64,000 nt of DNA from Orobanche coerulescens (lineage: Eukaryota > Streptophyta > Magnoliopsida > Lamiales > Orobanchaceae): contig CM065804.1 in assembly GCA_033398695.1 (NCBI GenBank), forward strand, positions 48,763,501-48,827,500, given 5' to 3'. The translations under genes were made by a program, and so were the position numbers. Below are positions 1 to 11,195 of this stretch, in pieces (the first letter of the stretch is position 1; the number at the start of each line of letters is the position of its first letter). The notes under the pieces were generated by a model, which saw nothing but the letters and a program-made list of their open reading frames with translations, did no database searches and was not told where the DNA came from.

Positions 1-723
1 AAGAATACGCGATAGATCGACTATCCGGGCTTCCCAACCGAGTGAAAGTGGTAAATCTTCAACACACAAGTGATAGATATGAAAAGAACTCCTCCTCAAC
101 TCTCTCTCGCGATGGAAGAAGGAAATGGAGGAAAATGGCTGAAATCTCGCTTAAAAAGCCGAATTATGCGATTGACCGCATTGTGTGCCGCGGCTCAAGA
201 TAGGTGTGCCGCGGCACAGCCTAAAATTTGTTCCTGTGTTTCGGCGGTGTGCCGCGGCTCATTCAGTGTGCCGCGGCACCGGTACAGGCGGGTTTATGCG
301 AGAATGCCACACCAGTGTGCCGCGGCTCAGCCCAGGTGTGCCGCGGCACCGGGTACAGGCGGTTTTGGCCGCATCTGGAGAATGAGAGTGACTTAGCTAT
401 TTCGACCATAACTCCCTCGTCCGGACTCCGATTGACTCACCGTTTGAACCATTGGAAAGCTAACTCGATGCTTTATAATATTGCCAAGATTCAGAATTTT
501 TGGAGTTTCCAAGAATTTATGATGATTTAACAAAGTCGAACTCATACGTGGAAAAGTCGCTAAAGAACACGGAATTCAACAGAACGATACCGAAACGAAC
601 TCGGATGACAAAAAGTGTAGAATTAATCATTCTCAGGATGACGAAATGGTCCCAAGCAAGTCGTCAAAATAGACTTCTGCCAAAAATAGAAAATTTCCGG
701 GGAACAAAATTACGGGTATTACA
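1..723 (-). mobile_element. Partial gypsy LTR (H-like family), minus orientation
   Basis: The right end reads ...CGGGTATTACA, so on the minus strand the LTR begins TGTAATACCCG, like the LTRs of element H. Bases about 405-510 are the reverse complement of a conserved H stretch near 23400-23500 (the match around GATTGACTCACCGTTTGAACC), which shows homology. The palindrome block at 185-349 has a different motif from H. The first base after the LTR (724) continues the leader of copia element A, so this gypsy element appears to have inserted into A. Its other end lies left of the window, and GGTTC (724-728) would be its target duplication. The open frames here are chance readings of GC-rich repeats. 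Confidence 0.75.
185..349 (-). repeat. Six GTGCCGCGG palindromes in the gypsy LTR
   Basis: Six copies start at 185, 206, 249, 268, 317 and 338. They alternate between GTGCCGCGGCTC and the perfect 12-bp palindrome GTGCCGCGGCAC, giving three pairs spaced 19-21 bp within a pair. On the minus strand the block lies just upstream of a TATA-like CTTTTTAAG (about 149-157). It occupies the same LTR position as the palindrome block of H (23549-23843) but uses another motif. Confidence 0.85.
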
Positions 724-1746
724 GGTTCGTATTGTTGATTGGATCAATGGATCTCTATGCTTTCTATTTATATAGTATTTATTAGATGAATGATTTTGAA
801 TGGGGATGTGGTTCATAGACTTAGTTTTTGAATCGCTCGTTTTATTCGATTGGGTTGTAAAGGCCATTTTGAGCCTATTTATTTTACTAGAATTATTTGT
901 ATCTAGGATGCAATTTTCAATGTAAAATTTATATGTAATGGCGAATACCGGAGGAAGATCTGTTTCGAGAAGACGAAGATTTAAGACGAAGACTTGTTTT
1001 TAGATTACGGAGTTTTTGTTTTCTAGGAACGGTCCATGAACCACATGTTGGTAGCAACTAGGTTGTGAATGGTTGTTCATATTGTATGAATGCTACAAAC
1101 GCGCTTAAATAAATTAATGTGCAAAGTGTAACATTAATCGCGAAAATTCTCCCACGACAAATTATAAAATTTATAAGGTTTCAAGGTTTTCCTTCCCTCC
1201 ATCGAGCTTTCGGGAAATTGAAATCCAAACCGGATGTGCTATGCTTTCGAGTTATCAGGGTAGTCGTTCGGGGAGGACGGATAAATTACCGAGAGCGCAT
1301 TGGATGCCTTCAGTTGGAGCAAATTTTATCTCTAGAAACTTGATAGATTGCCGGATAAGATTCAATTGTGAAAATGATTTGCGTCGATGGTATAAACTTA
1401 ACTTGTTCATGAACCATAGAGATCGTATAGGTTGAGGGGAGTGAACAAGGGGAAAAAGAAGATCGAATCATCCATTAGATGGGTTGGTGTTGGACACCAC
1501 TTTATGAAAATTAATAGACTAGAAACATGTTCGGTTGCCCTCTATTAAGATTTATAAAAAACTCGATCATCACTATGAGGTAGAGCGAATGATACTTCCG
1601 GATTTCACATGGGAGTGTGTTATTCTAATAAAAATAGTGGGGGACGGGTAACAAGAATAGAAAAGACCTTAATTCTATACTCAAGATCATAATTAAACGA
1701 GTCACTAATTAATATGTCGTACTTAAATGCAGACATAACTCTCAAT
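724..1746 (+). other. Leader (5' untranslated region) of copia element A
   Basis: This stretch has no gene. It aligns by eye with the leader of B (about 5435-6414) and, on the minus strand, of C (58979-60000). Shared landmarks are GGGTTGTAAAGGCC near 849 and GCAAAGTGTAACATTA near 1121. It holds short open frames only. The left edge is the junction with the inserted gypsy LTR. Confidence 0.65.
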
Positions 1747-2852
1747 ATGACTATGAACCCACTGAAAATTCTACTCGAAAAGAACACCTTGAACGGACCT
1801 AACTTCATGGATTGGCTCCGCAATCTGATGATAGTCCTCAGTATAGAGGCACTGGGAAATGTCTTGGAGACGGACATTCCGGCGCCTCCAGTGCGGACAA
1901 GAGCCAATCAGGAAGAGATTGAGAACCATGAAAAGTGGGTTAAGGATGACGTGAAAGTCCATGCATATATGATTGCTTCCATGTCTAATGAGCTTCAGAG
2001 AGCTCATGAGAAAATGACTTCTACTAGGCAGATTCTATCTCACTTAACCGAGATTTATGGTGAGCACAGTCGAACTTCTAGATATGAGATATCCAAGAAA
2101 TTGTTCGGTGCAAGGATGAAGGAAGATGAGAAGATTGGGGACCACGTCCTCAAAATGATATCCATGGTCGAGAGATTGGAGGCTCTTGATTTTAAGATGG
2201 ATACTTCTCTTCAAACCGACCTTATCCTACAATCTCTCCCTAATTCCTTCTCACAGTTTGTTATGAATTTCAACTGCAATGAGATTGCATGTAACTTAGC
2301 TAGGCAAATGAACAAACTAGTGACCGCTCAGTCTCAGATGAAGAATCCACGGATGAAGGAGTATGCCCTTGTGATTTCTTATGGATCTCGGAGGTCCAAG
2401 AACAAGAAGAAAAAGACCAATAAGCGGACGGGGCCACAAATTGAGGACCTTAAGGGTAAGGGCAAGGCCCCTATGGTTCCGAAGAGCAACAAAAAGGGCG
2501 CTTGTCTCATGTGCGGTGAGCTGGGCCACTGGGCAAGAGACTGTCCGATTCTTCATGGCGCTTCAGGTACAGAACTTTTAGTTTTGGAAACAAATTGTTC
2601 TGCTATTGTATTTTCTACTTCTTGGATACTAGATTCTGGTGCTAGTTCTCATATTTGTACCGTGAATCAAGATCTGGAACAAAGTAGGAAGCTTGGAGCT
2701 GGGGAAGTGATGGTTACTGTCGGAAGCGGGCATAGTGTCGAAGCAACCGACATAGGATCACTTCTTTTGGGTTTAGAATCCGATTTTTGTTCTGACTTTA
2801 GAAGATGTACTTGTTTTTATTAAGGGGCATAAAAACATTGTATCCATTCCGG
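1747..2852 (+). pseudogene. gag: Copia gag and start of protease, element A (broken)
   Basis: Gag is the structural protein that packages retrotransposon RNA into cytoplasmic particles. The start at 1747 (MTMNPLKILLEKN) is chosen because it matches the start in element C; an in-frame ATG lies upstream at 1714. The order is a copia-type gag domain, a lysine-rich linker, a CCHC zinc knuckle CLMCGELGHWARDC (2503-2544), then the protease active site WILDSGASSHIC (near 2630). A frameshift near 2790 closes the frame at 2823; the related sequence continues to 2852, where element B interrupts it. The continuation resumes at 19080 after B. Non-functional. Confidence 0.85.
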
Positions 2853-2857
2853 TCATA

Positions 2858-4719
2858 TGTTAGGAATATGCCCGGGATGAGAGAGTAGGGGCATTGTACT
2901 TGTAATTATGGAATAATTAATAAAAAGGCAATATGATTCATTCACTGTTTATTGTATTTCAATTGCATTCGTGACTTGGTAAACGTTGAAGTGAAGTCCA
3001 TGTAAATAAATAAAACATTCCATTCTCGTTATGGGATAAGAGAAAATGCACTGGAAGTGTTTAAAGTTTATTTACGTAAATCGTTCGCAAGTCAATAAAC
3101 TTAAATGGGCATTAAGTTTTAATAAGACTTGTATAACTGATGCTAGGACATGTGCATGTCTTGATAGCATAGTTAAAAGTATATTGGTTGGACCAATATA
3201 CTCGAACATGACTCATACTCGATTCAGTCACACGGTATTCACTCTCGGAGAGTCGATGACGAATCGAAAGGTTGTGATACTATACGTGGACCTTTGACTT
3301 GAGGGTTCAGTAGAAGATGTGTCTATGATGTTTAGTTTGTCATTAGATTAGTTAGACTCAATTGCTTAATTGCTGAGTCAATCTTGAAGTGCGGACTATA
3401 CGGGCAGGTAGCAGTCTTTACTGTACGCCAAGAAAGGATTCTATCTCCGGTTAGTGATCAGGTGAATGTCCTATACGTTTAATTGCAAATAAGATCATAA
3501 GTCTTTGGCCAAAGCATTCTGATATAGTCGTATTAGATACAATATTAATCAGTCGGTCTTGATTTGCATTAACACATGTATAGAGTCTAATCAACAGTAG
3601 GATTTGAGTTTACCGTGACCTGAAGACTTGACCGGGACATCTGATGAAGGGTCTATACGTATGTGGTATTCACGACATAATGGTTCTAGAATGATCCCTT
3701 CATTCGTTATCAGTCGGGGTTTACAGTGCGGCCCGCTAGGCTGGCTAAGTGCTGCCCGCACTCGTTGGTTCCTCCCAATGCCGGCTGAGATGGACCTATG
3801 GAGTCGCGCATCAGTAGCGTTGACGGATAAATGTGAATTTATTATCTCTCTATTAATATTAGATATTGGATATCTAATTTATGATTTATTGGATAAATCA
3901 AATAGCGGTCTTATGAATTAAAATTAAGTTACCAGGTAATTAGTTTAATTCATAAATTATATTTCTTAGAGAAATATATTTGTATTTGATATAATTCATT
4001 AATTAGATTAATTAATTTATATAAATACATTGGAGATTAAATAGAGTGTATTTAACGGAGTCGTTTGACGAACGTCTGGTACACGAGCCGAGTGGCTCGG
4101 CTCGTTTCTAGGAAGCTTCCTTGGGCCGCCCCACCTCACATGGCTTGGTCTTGTTTTAACATGGTGTGTTGTGTGTTTGATTGAGATAAGATTCCATCTT
4201 GTTTTTTCTATCTCAATTATGAGTTATATGAGTTGTTATATATATCTAGATTACAACTAACTCATGTGTGATGAAAGACTTTAAAAACACAAACACACAC
4301 ACACACATCCTTTCTAGCCCAATGCGAGAGAGTAAGTGAGGGAAGAGAAATTTTTTTCTCAAGTCTTTATTCATCTTAGAGGTGAAAGATAGTTAAGAAA
4401 AAAAATTGAGATATAAATTCCTATAGTAATTCCTAGCCGTGTTCTTGGAGAACGGATTGCTATCGAATTTTTCTGGGCAACTTCCGACGCGTGTGAAGTA
4501 GAGGCTTCAAAGTTAAGGTGCTTGGAACGAAGGGATTTCGTGTTCGGGACGGGGTTCGTGATCGTCATCCATTTTTACGAAGATTTATTTCAAAGGCATC
4601 AAGGGTATGATTTTTATCTTCGTATTTATATTTTTTCGTATATACATTACTTGATCGATCCTGTTTGGGATTCATTTTTATTCCGCTGCGTATTTCATTT
4701 TAGTTTCGGAATCCCAACA
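2858..4719 (+). repeat. 5' LTR of copia element B
   Basis: It begins TGTTAGGAATATGCCC and ends TCGGAATCCCAACA, with TG...CA ends. It is 1862 bp, against 1890 bp for the 3' copy. Near base 2875 it lacks about 17 bp present in the other LTR. A (CA)n run lies near 4295. The TATA-like TATATATA is at about 4237-4246. About 130 bp upstream of it, 4084-4104 is a perfect inverted repeat with CGAGCCGAG arms around TGG. Confidence 0.9.
4084..4104 (+). promoter_or_regulatory. Inverted repeat upstream of the TATA-like box, B LTR
   Basis: Arms CGAGCCGAG and CTCGGCTCG are separated by TGG. The second LTR of B has one mismatch, as does the right LTR of C. This is the only strong palindrome in the copia-type LTRs, unlike the multi-copy blocks in the other families. 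Function unknown. Confidence 0.5.
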
Positions 4720-4720
4720 A

Positions 4721-4732
4721 TGGTATCGGAGC
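4721..4732 (+). other. Primer-binding site of element B (initiator tRNA-Met)
   Basis: TGGTATCGGAGC starts two bases after the 5' LTR and matches the plant initiator tRNA-Met 3' end apart from a G for A. It primes minus-strand DNA synthesis in intact elements. Confidence 0.9.
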
Positions 4733-4887
4733 GAGGTCAATGTTTCCATATATACGATTTTTGTGCATTTTGAATGCTTTTGGATGATGTTTATGATTTA
4801 GAATCATGTTTGGTATAATTGTAGATTTTAAATTGTTCGTTGTAGCATCACATTTTTGAAAACGAGCCGAAAAATGAAGAAACGGGG

Positions 4888-4990
4888 TTGCCGGCAGTGG
4901 TGCTGGCAGCACTACCTAGGCTGCCGAGCATGCTCGGCCATGTCTCGGCCAAAGCTGCCGAGATCTGGCCGATCGGCAGGCACCCCTCGG
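4888..4990 (+). repeat. GC-rich palindromic patch in B leader
   Basis: It contains the perfect 16-bp palindrome GCCGAGCATGCTCGGC (4923-4938) and further GCCGAG, CTCGGC and GGCCGATCGGC units. It stands out against the AT-rich surroundings. The equivalent place in C (about 60200-60300, minus) has different GC-rich inverted repeats built on GGCCGG. Confidence 0.65.
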
Positions 4991-5194
4991 GTTTTTGGCC
5001 CGATTTTTGAATCGGGCCACGGGCTGGGCCTAAAACCAGATTGTCCGGGACTCCGTTTTAAGTTTATATTTCGTTGTAATTATTTCCCAAAATTTAAATT
5101 GGAGTTTAATTTGACTAAATTAATATTCAGAATATTTTTGAGTTAAGGGAAATAAATTAAACGAAAATAATTTTTTCGGACGGATTACTTCGAA

Positions 5195-5400
5195 CGAATT
5201 AAAATGACAATTATTAATATTAATTGGATTAATACCATTAAAATTGAATAGATTAATTTTATATTGATTGGATTAATATATTAATTGATTATTTAATTTT
5301 AAGCCACTTTATATTAATTGGATTAATATAGTAGAAATTGAATAGATTAATTTTATAGATTAATTGGATTAATTTATATTAAAATTAATTATTTAATTTC
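5195..5400 (+). repeat. AT-rich degenerate tandem repeat
   Basis: Repeated variants of TTAATTGGATTAATAT and GAATAGATTAATTTTA, probably grown by slippage within the leader of B. No coding potential. Confidence 0.6.
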
Positions 5401-6414
5401 ATTTCCGTTACATGTTGTATGGAATCCTTATGTGATGGTGATATAGCTTGTGGACTTAGTTTTTGATTTGTTCGATTCGATTGGGTTGTAAAGGCCGTTT
5501 TGAGCCTATTTATATTTACTAGAAAGATTTGTATAGGATGCAATTTTTCAATGATGTAATTATTATTTTGGGTATGACGAAGACCGAAGACAACCGACCG
5601 AGAAGACGAAGAATTGAAGACTGTATTTTTTTTATTTATTGGGTCATTCGCTTGGCCCAGTACTTAGGAATTAGGTCCATGAGCTATATGTTGGTAGTAA
5701 CTAGGTTATTGTTTTCTGTTTTTCATTTTGAATGATTGACAAACCAACAAACGCGCGTATAAATGAATTAATGTGCAAAGTGTAACATTATTCGCGAAAT
5801 TCTCCCGACTACAAACAGACTAAGTTTGAAAAAGGTTACGAGGTTTCCTACCCTTCATCAAACTCGTAGAAAATTGATACCCGAGCTGGTGTGCTATGCT
5901 TCCGAGTTATCGGGGTAGTACATTTGGTAGAGGTTGAAAAATTCTTGAGTGCATTAGATGCCTTCGGTTGGTGATAAATTTCGCCCTTAGAAACCTGATA
6001 GGTTGCCGGGTGAGATTCAATAGTCAAACCGATATACATTGATGGTCAAAAACTTAGATAGTCTGGATTGCCAAGAAACCTGATAGGTTAATGGCATGAA
6101 GACTCAGGGTAAAAGAAGATCAAATCATTCGTTAGACGGGTTGGTGTTAGACACCGCTTTACAGAAATTAATTGGCAAGAAACCTGATAGGTTGCGTCGG
6201 TTAAAATTTGTAATGAACTTGATCACCACTAAGAAGTCGATCTAACCATGATTTTCGGATTATAACATGGGAGTGTATAATTCTGATAAAATTATTGGGA
6301 GCCGAGACAAGAATTATACAAGCCCTTAAATTCTATACTCGGTCATAATTAAACAAGTCACTAATTTAATCTTGTCTAAATCTTTGTAGAAAACGAAACT
6401 GAATCTCTCTAAAA

Positions 6415-7398
6415 ATGGCTAAAACCCCACTTGCAATACTACTTGAAAAGAATCTCCTAACTGGCCCCAACTTTGTTGACTGGTTGCGGAATCTGATGAT
6501 AGTACTTAGTATGGAGTCTCTGGGATACGTCTTGGAGGCGGACATTCCACCGATTCCAATCCGAACCAGGGATAATCAGGAAGATATTGACGTCTATGAA
6601 AAATGGGTCAAGGATGACGTGCTAGTCTGTGGCTTTATGATAGGCTCAATGACAAATGAGCTGCAGAGAGTGCACGAGAAAATGACTTCTGCTAGGCAGA
6701 TTCTCGCACACTTGACCGAACTTTATGGAGAGCACAGTAGGACTGCTAGATACAAGATATCAAAGACGTTGTTCAGTGCTAGGATGAAAGAAGGAGAGAA
6801 AGTGGGAGACCACCTCCTCAAGATGATCTCTATGATTGAGAGGCTCGAGGTGCTCAACTTTAATATGGATTTATCCCTTCAAATTGATCTCATCCTTCAA
6901 TCTCTCCCTGACTCTTTCACGCAGTTTGTAATGAATTACAACTGTAATGAAATTACATGCACATCAGTTGGGCTAATGAATAAACTGGTGATGGCGCAGT
7001 CTAACATGAAGACTAAACCGAGAGAGGCTGCTCTTGTGATTTCTTCTGGGCCTCGGAGGTCCAAGAACAAGAAGAAAAAGACCTACGAGCAATACAAACC
7101 CAAGAAAGGGGTGCAGAAAGGAAAGGGCAAGGCCCGAAAGGTTCAAAAGGTAGGTGGTCCAAAACCTACTGACAAATGCCTTAAATGCGGTGAGCTGGGC
7201 CACTGGCGAAGGACTTGTCCTAATATTAATGGAGCATCAGGTACGGAACTTTTTGTTTTTGAAACTAATTGTTCCGCTACTGTATATTCTGCTTCATGGA
7301 TTCTGGATTCAGGTGCTACTTCTCATATTTGTACTATGAATCAGGATCTCGAACAAAGTAGGAAACTTGAAACTGGAGAAATAATGATCTTTCCTTAG
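6415..7398 (+). pseudogene. gag: Copia gag and protease start, element B (broken)
   Basis: A 327-residue frame beginning MAKTPLAILLEKN, the same start region as C. It holds the copia gag domain (about residues 1-200), a basic linker, a CCHC zinc knuckle CLKCGELGHWRRTC (about residues 260-273) and the protease active site WILDSGATSHIC (near residue 300). It ends early at an internal deletion: compared with C, the rest of protease and the integrase zinc finger (HHCC) are missing and the next coding starts at 7406 with integrase core sequence. Protease is therefore dead although its DSG triad remains. Confidence 0.85.
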
Positions 7399-7405
7399 AG
7401 GCAAA

Positions 7406-8188
7406 ATGACTAAGTCCCCCTTCACAGGGACTTTTGAAAGGGCCGCCGATAAACTTGGATTAGTAAATACCGACGTTTGTGATGCTTTAGAAGTGGCTAG
7501 AGACGGATATCAATATTTCATAACATTCACAGATGATCATACTAGGTATGGGATTGTGTACTTAATGAAACATAAATCCGAAGCCTTTACTAAATTCAAA
7601 GAATTTAAGGCCCTAGTTGAAAAACAGACAGGATGTCATATCAAAGCACTTCGGTTGGACCGAGGTGGCGAATATATGAGTACAGAGTTTGATGAGTTAC
7701 TTAAGGAATATGGAATAGTTTCACAATTCACGCCGCCAGGAACCCCACAGTTAAATGGTGTTTCAGAAAGGAGAAATCGAACTTTGTTGGACATGGTTCG
7801 CTCCATGTTAAATTACACGGATTTACCAATTTACCTGTGGGGGTATGCCTTACTAACCACTGCCTATATCCTTAATAGATGTCCTTCCAAATCCGTTCCT
7901 ATCACTCCGCATGAAATGTGGAAGGGTAAGAAACCAAGCCTTAATCACATAAGGATTTGGGGATGTCCAGCCTATGTCAAGAAGGCTAAGGTGGACAAAC
8001 TGGAAGTGAGGTCCATAAAAGGATGTTTCATTGGATACCCAGAGGACTCAATGTGTTATCTATTCTACATGTCAGAAGACCATAGGGTCGTTGTGGCATT
8101 ACAAGCACACTTCCTTGAGGATGAATTCATTCAGGAAGATGGCTCGGGTAGAAATATCTCTTTGGAAGAGCATAATGAAAGTCTTTAG
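7406..8188 (+). pseudogene. Copia integrase core, element B (broken)
   Basis: The integrase core inserts retrotransposon DNA into chromosomes. The frame holds the three catalytic acids, in TDVCD, LDRGGEY and VSERRN. The second context is LDRGGE rather than the SDRGGE of A and C, with the acid itself kept. The start lies right after the deletion that removed the HHCC domain, so the ATG is only an internal codon (MTKSPFTGTF). The stop at 8186-8188 truncates the polyprotein before reverse transcriptase. Not functional. Confidence 0.85.
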
Positions 8189-8365
8189 AAGACATCTGAT
8201 CAGGGATCAGGAACCGAACCTATTGTAACACAACCTCCACTTCGAAGATCTGATAGGGTATCTCACTTACCTGGTAGGTATGGCTATACACATGTCGAGG
8301 AACTGGGTCTCCACGACACACCTGATAGCAGTGAAAACGACCCTGTCACCTATGACCAAGCGATA

Positions 8366-9354
8366 GTGGATGTAGACTCCAATAAATGGCAAGAAGCAAT
8401 GGAAGCTAAGATAGACTCGATGCATACCAATCAGGTCTGGACTCTAGTAGATCTTCCAACTGGCATGAGGACTATTGGAAATAAATGGATCTATAAGAGA
8501 AAGACTGATGGGGATGGCAAGGTTGATGCCTATAAGGCCAGGCTTGTGGCAAAGGGTTATACCCAAAGGGAAGGGATCGATTATCATGATACCTTCTCGC
8601 CCGTAACTATGATCAAGTCAATTCGCATGATGCTTGCCATTGCTGCCTATTACGATTATGAAATATGGCAAATGGACGTCAAAACAGCTTTTCTAAATGG
8701 ATACCTCGAGGAGGAAATATATATGAAACAGCCTAAGGGTTTTGTGTCCAAAGCTAATATTCATAAGGTGTATAAGCTTCAACGAGCCATTTATGGGCTG
8801 AAGTAAGCTTCTCGGAGTTGGAACCTTCGATTTGACGAAGCAGTCAAGGACTTTGACTTCGTACGAAATGAGGAGGAACCATGTGTTTACAAAAAGGTCA
8901 GTGGGAACAACATTGCATTCTTAGTACTATATGTATATGATATTCTACTTATAGGAAATAACATAGCAATGCTCAACACTGTGAAAGCTTGGCTTTCTAA
9001 AACATTCTCCATGAAAGACTTGGGAGAAGCTTCCTACATTCTAGGGATCCGTCTTTCCAGAGAGAGACCGCGAAGAATGATAGGACTTTACCAAGCCCTC
9101 TATATAGATAAAATCTTTAGAAGATTCAAGATGGATGAATCTAAAAGAGGTTTCCTTCCCATGCGATATGGAATTCATCTCACCACGAAAATGTGTCCTC
9201 AAAGTGGGGAAGACAAGAGAGAGATGAGTAAGGTACCCTATGCCTCGGCATTGGGTAGCCTCATGTACTCTATGTTGTGTACGAGACTAGACTTAGCCTA
9301 CGTTGTGAGTATGGTAAGTCGATTTCAAGCAAACCCAGGAAGGGAACATTGGAC
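8366..9354 (+). pseudogene. Copia reverse transcriptase, element B (broken)
   Basis: Reverse transcriptase copies the element RNA into DNA. The frame runs from about 8366 (WQEAMEAKIDSM), with the conserved KWIYKRK, KARLVAKGYTQ and QMDVKTAFLNG motifs. A stop codon at 8804-8806 replaces the glutamine expected after YGLK. The active-site YVDD has become YVYD (8930-8941) by a GAT to TAT change, which alone should abolish polymerase activity. It continues to 9354, where E is inserted; the missing part resumes at 16603. The ORFs at 8366-8806 and 8969-9586 are pieces of it, the second running on into E by chance. Confidence 0.9.
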
Positions 9355-9898
9355 TGTTGGGGCAAAATCAGAATATTGCGCCGTTTGTGTGGAAGCGATT
9401 ATTAAGTTGCACAAATTAAGCGACACACGGATTTATAGAGGTTCGGCTATAATCGAGCCTACGTCCTCTCTCGATATCTTTTTCTATAGGATGAAGATCA
9501 AAACCTCCACACCTCTCTTCTATCGGTCGAGGGATAACCGTTACAATCATGTCTTCAATTGGTCCGTGATAAACCACTCGTACTAGTCTTTGTGTCGGTC
9601 CAAGTTAAACTGTTTTCCTTTTCGTAGGACAAGGAATCAACCTCTCTAGCTTTCTATGGGTACTAGATAGACCGCACTTAGGTATCGATTGCGATTCTAA
9701 CAATGTCGGATCCTTGATCCTAATAACACTGAATTCAATCGTATCTTTTCTTATACCTCTCGTGGGTGTGTTGAATGTATAAACACTCAAACTAATAATA
9801 TAAGCTCAATATCACAACAACAATATAATGTAAATCAATTTCTGATGAATGTATCGTTTGCTTGAATTTGTTATATTGAAACAATACCATAGGAATGG

Positions 9899-9907
9899 TA
9901 TTTATAG
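9899..9907 (-). promoter_or_regulatory. TATA box, LTR E1
   Basis: CTATAAATA on the minus strand. Copies lie at 13002-13010 in E2 and 16104-16112 in E3. Transcription would run leftward into the adjoining body (from E2 and E3) or out of the element (from E1). Confidence 0.6.
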
Positions 9908-9969
9908 GCTCCAAAGCCTTACTAGTCGTTAGCTACCTGACTCTTCATTACGGCCGCTATCTCCTTCAT

Positions 9970-10267
9970 ATTACGTCCGTAAGCTCGTTTACGTACGTTA
10001 AATAAACATTGTTACGTACGTTAACATGTATGCAGTTTAGTCGAGTAGCCTTCGTTCTTTTCCTTACGTATGTTATCCAATCTTTCATTACGTACATTAT
10101 CAAGGTCAATGTGTCTGTTGCATGCTGACCTATGCCATGACGTCATTTCCAACGTTCTCCTTGTTTGAATTCGCAAACACTCCATTATGTACGTTAGCCA
10201 ACCCCTCTTACGTACGTTAAGTAGCTTATATTACGTACGCTATATAGCTTATGTTACATACGTTAAG
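9970..10267 (-). repeat. Palindrome block TTACGTACGTTA, LTR E1
   Basis: About nine imperfect or perfect copies of TTACGTACGTTA/TTACGTACGCTA, for example near 9970, 9989, 10012, 10208, 10231 and 10254, spaced irregularly. It lies within 400 bp upstream of the TATA box. The ACGT core is a typical bZIP-type recognition core, which makes these candidate activator sites (inference). Confidence 0.8.
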
Positions 10268-10398
10268 CTTGAACAATTCCAGCTTTTTGCACTTTGGTTC
10301 CTTCATTGATTTGCTTCGCCTTTTTGTTGTTTTGTTTTGTGTATCAACTTAATCGTCAAAACTCTATTAATGCATGTATGGAACAAAATGTTCCAACA

Positions 10399-11195
10399 AT
10401 CTCCCCTTTTTTGATGATTACAAAACAACACTTCGTCTATGGGATTTACCTGCAAGAATACAAATATATGTATATGTGTACAGACCAAAGTTTTCGACTT
10501 TGTCCATTTCATTAGTTTCTTCTCCCATTTCTTTTTCGACTCCTTCTTTCCTTTTCTTTTTCTTTTTCGAATTTTTAATTTTTTTTCATCATCTTTTCGA
10601 CGTCTCCTCATTTTTCTTTTCAACTTCATCTTTTCGACTTTTCTTCGATTTTCTCCGCCTTTCAGGGTTAGTCCCATTCTTCTCCTTTTCTCCTTTCTCC
10701 CCCTTTTTGTCTTCATCAAAAAGTGTAATAAAAACGAATAATACATAGCAAATTGATGAATATAACAGTATGCGATACCAATGAATATAACTATATGCAT
10801 GAATAGGGTAAAACTCCCCCTGACCAAAATATTCGTAAAAAATTACTTCCCCTGAGTAAAATACAAATTAATTTTTGGGGATCCAACCTATAGTTGATTT
10901 TTGTTTTGACACATGAACGATGTTTGGGATGGTGGTTCCTTTAGGAATCTAAATTTTCTTAATTTTAATCGTCTGTCTTGGGCTTTTACAGTTTGAAATA
11001 TGGTGCCCAACTTTCATATATTTGTCACATCGGGGTATATTGAAATTTAAGGATTTGGTTTTAGAATAATGTTTGAATCCCAACCCCTGTTTATTCAAAG
11101 TATATTTTTGCACCGAGAGCATTTGTTCAAATTTCTCGTTTCCACACGAGAATTTCTTTGTTAAATTTTTCAGCTCGGTTTGAATTTTCAAAAGA
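10399..11195 (-). other. 3' region of E body 1, purine-rich
   Basis: Untranslated part between gag and the left LTR, extremely rich in A and G on the minus strand. It ends in a polypurine tract beside the LTR (AAAAAAGGGGAGAT, 10399-10412), the start of plus-strand DNA synthesis. The second gag zinc knuckle remnant lies at its right edge (10949-11191). No pol gene is present. A lysine-rich frame at 10303-10827 reflects base composition. Confidence 0.75.

Larger units (their letters stand above)
4733..6414 (+). other. Leader of copia element B
   Basis: A gene-free leader of about 1.7 kb. It holds a GC-rich palindromic patch (4888-4990), an AT-rich degenerate repeat (5195-5400), then sequence shared with the leaders of A and C, including GGGTTGTAAAGGCC near 5484 and GCAAAGTGTAACATTA near 5776. 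The small open frames are not conserved. Confidence 0.7.
9355..10398 (-). repeat. LTR E1 (outer left, 3' LTR)
   Basis: 1044 bp, TGTTGG...CCAACA. On the minus strand the TATA box CTATAAATA is at 9899-9907 and the palindrome block at 9970-10267 lies just upstream of it. It differs from E2 and E3 mainly over its first 500 bp. Confidence 0.92.

Noticed and set aside
70..530. Overlapping frames in the first gypsy LTR
   Set aside because: They read through GTGCCGCGG repeats and give C-A-A-A-rich peptides with no domain.
1714..1746. Eleven extra residues at the A gag start
   Set aside because: The related C frame starts at the equivalent of 1747.
10303..10827. 174-residue lysine-rich frame on the minus strand of E (and 13406-13903)
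   Set aside because: It lies in the purine-rich 3' region and crosses the LTR boundary. Composition explains it, and there is no matching protein in F at the same place.
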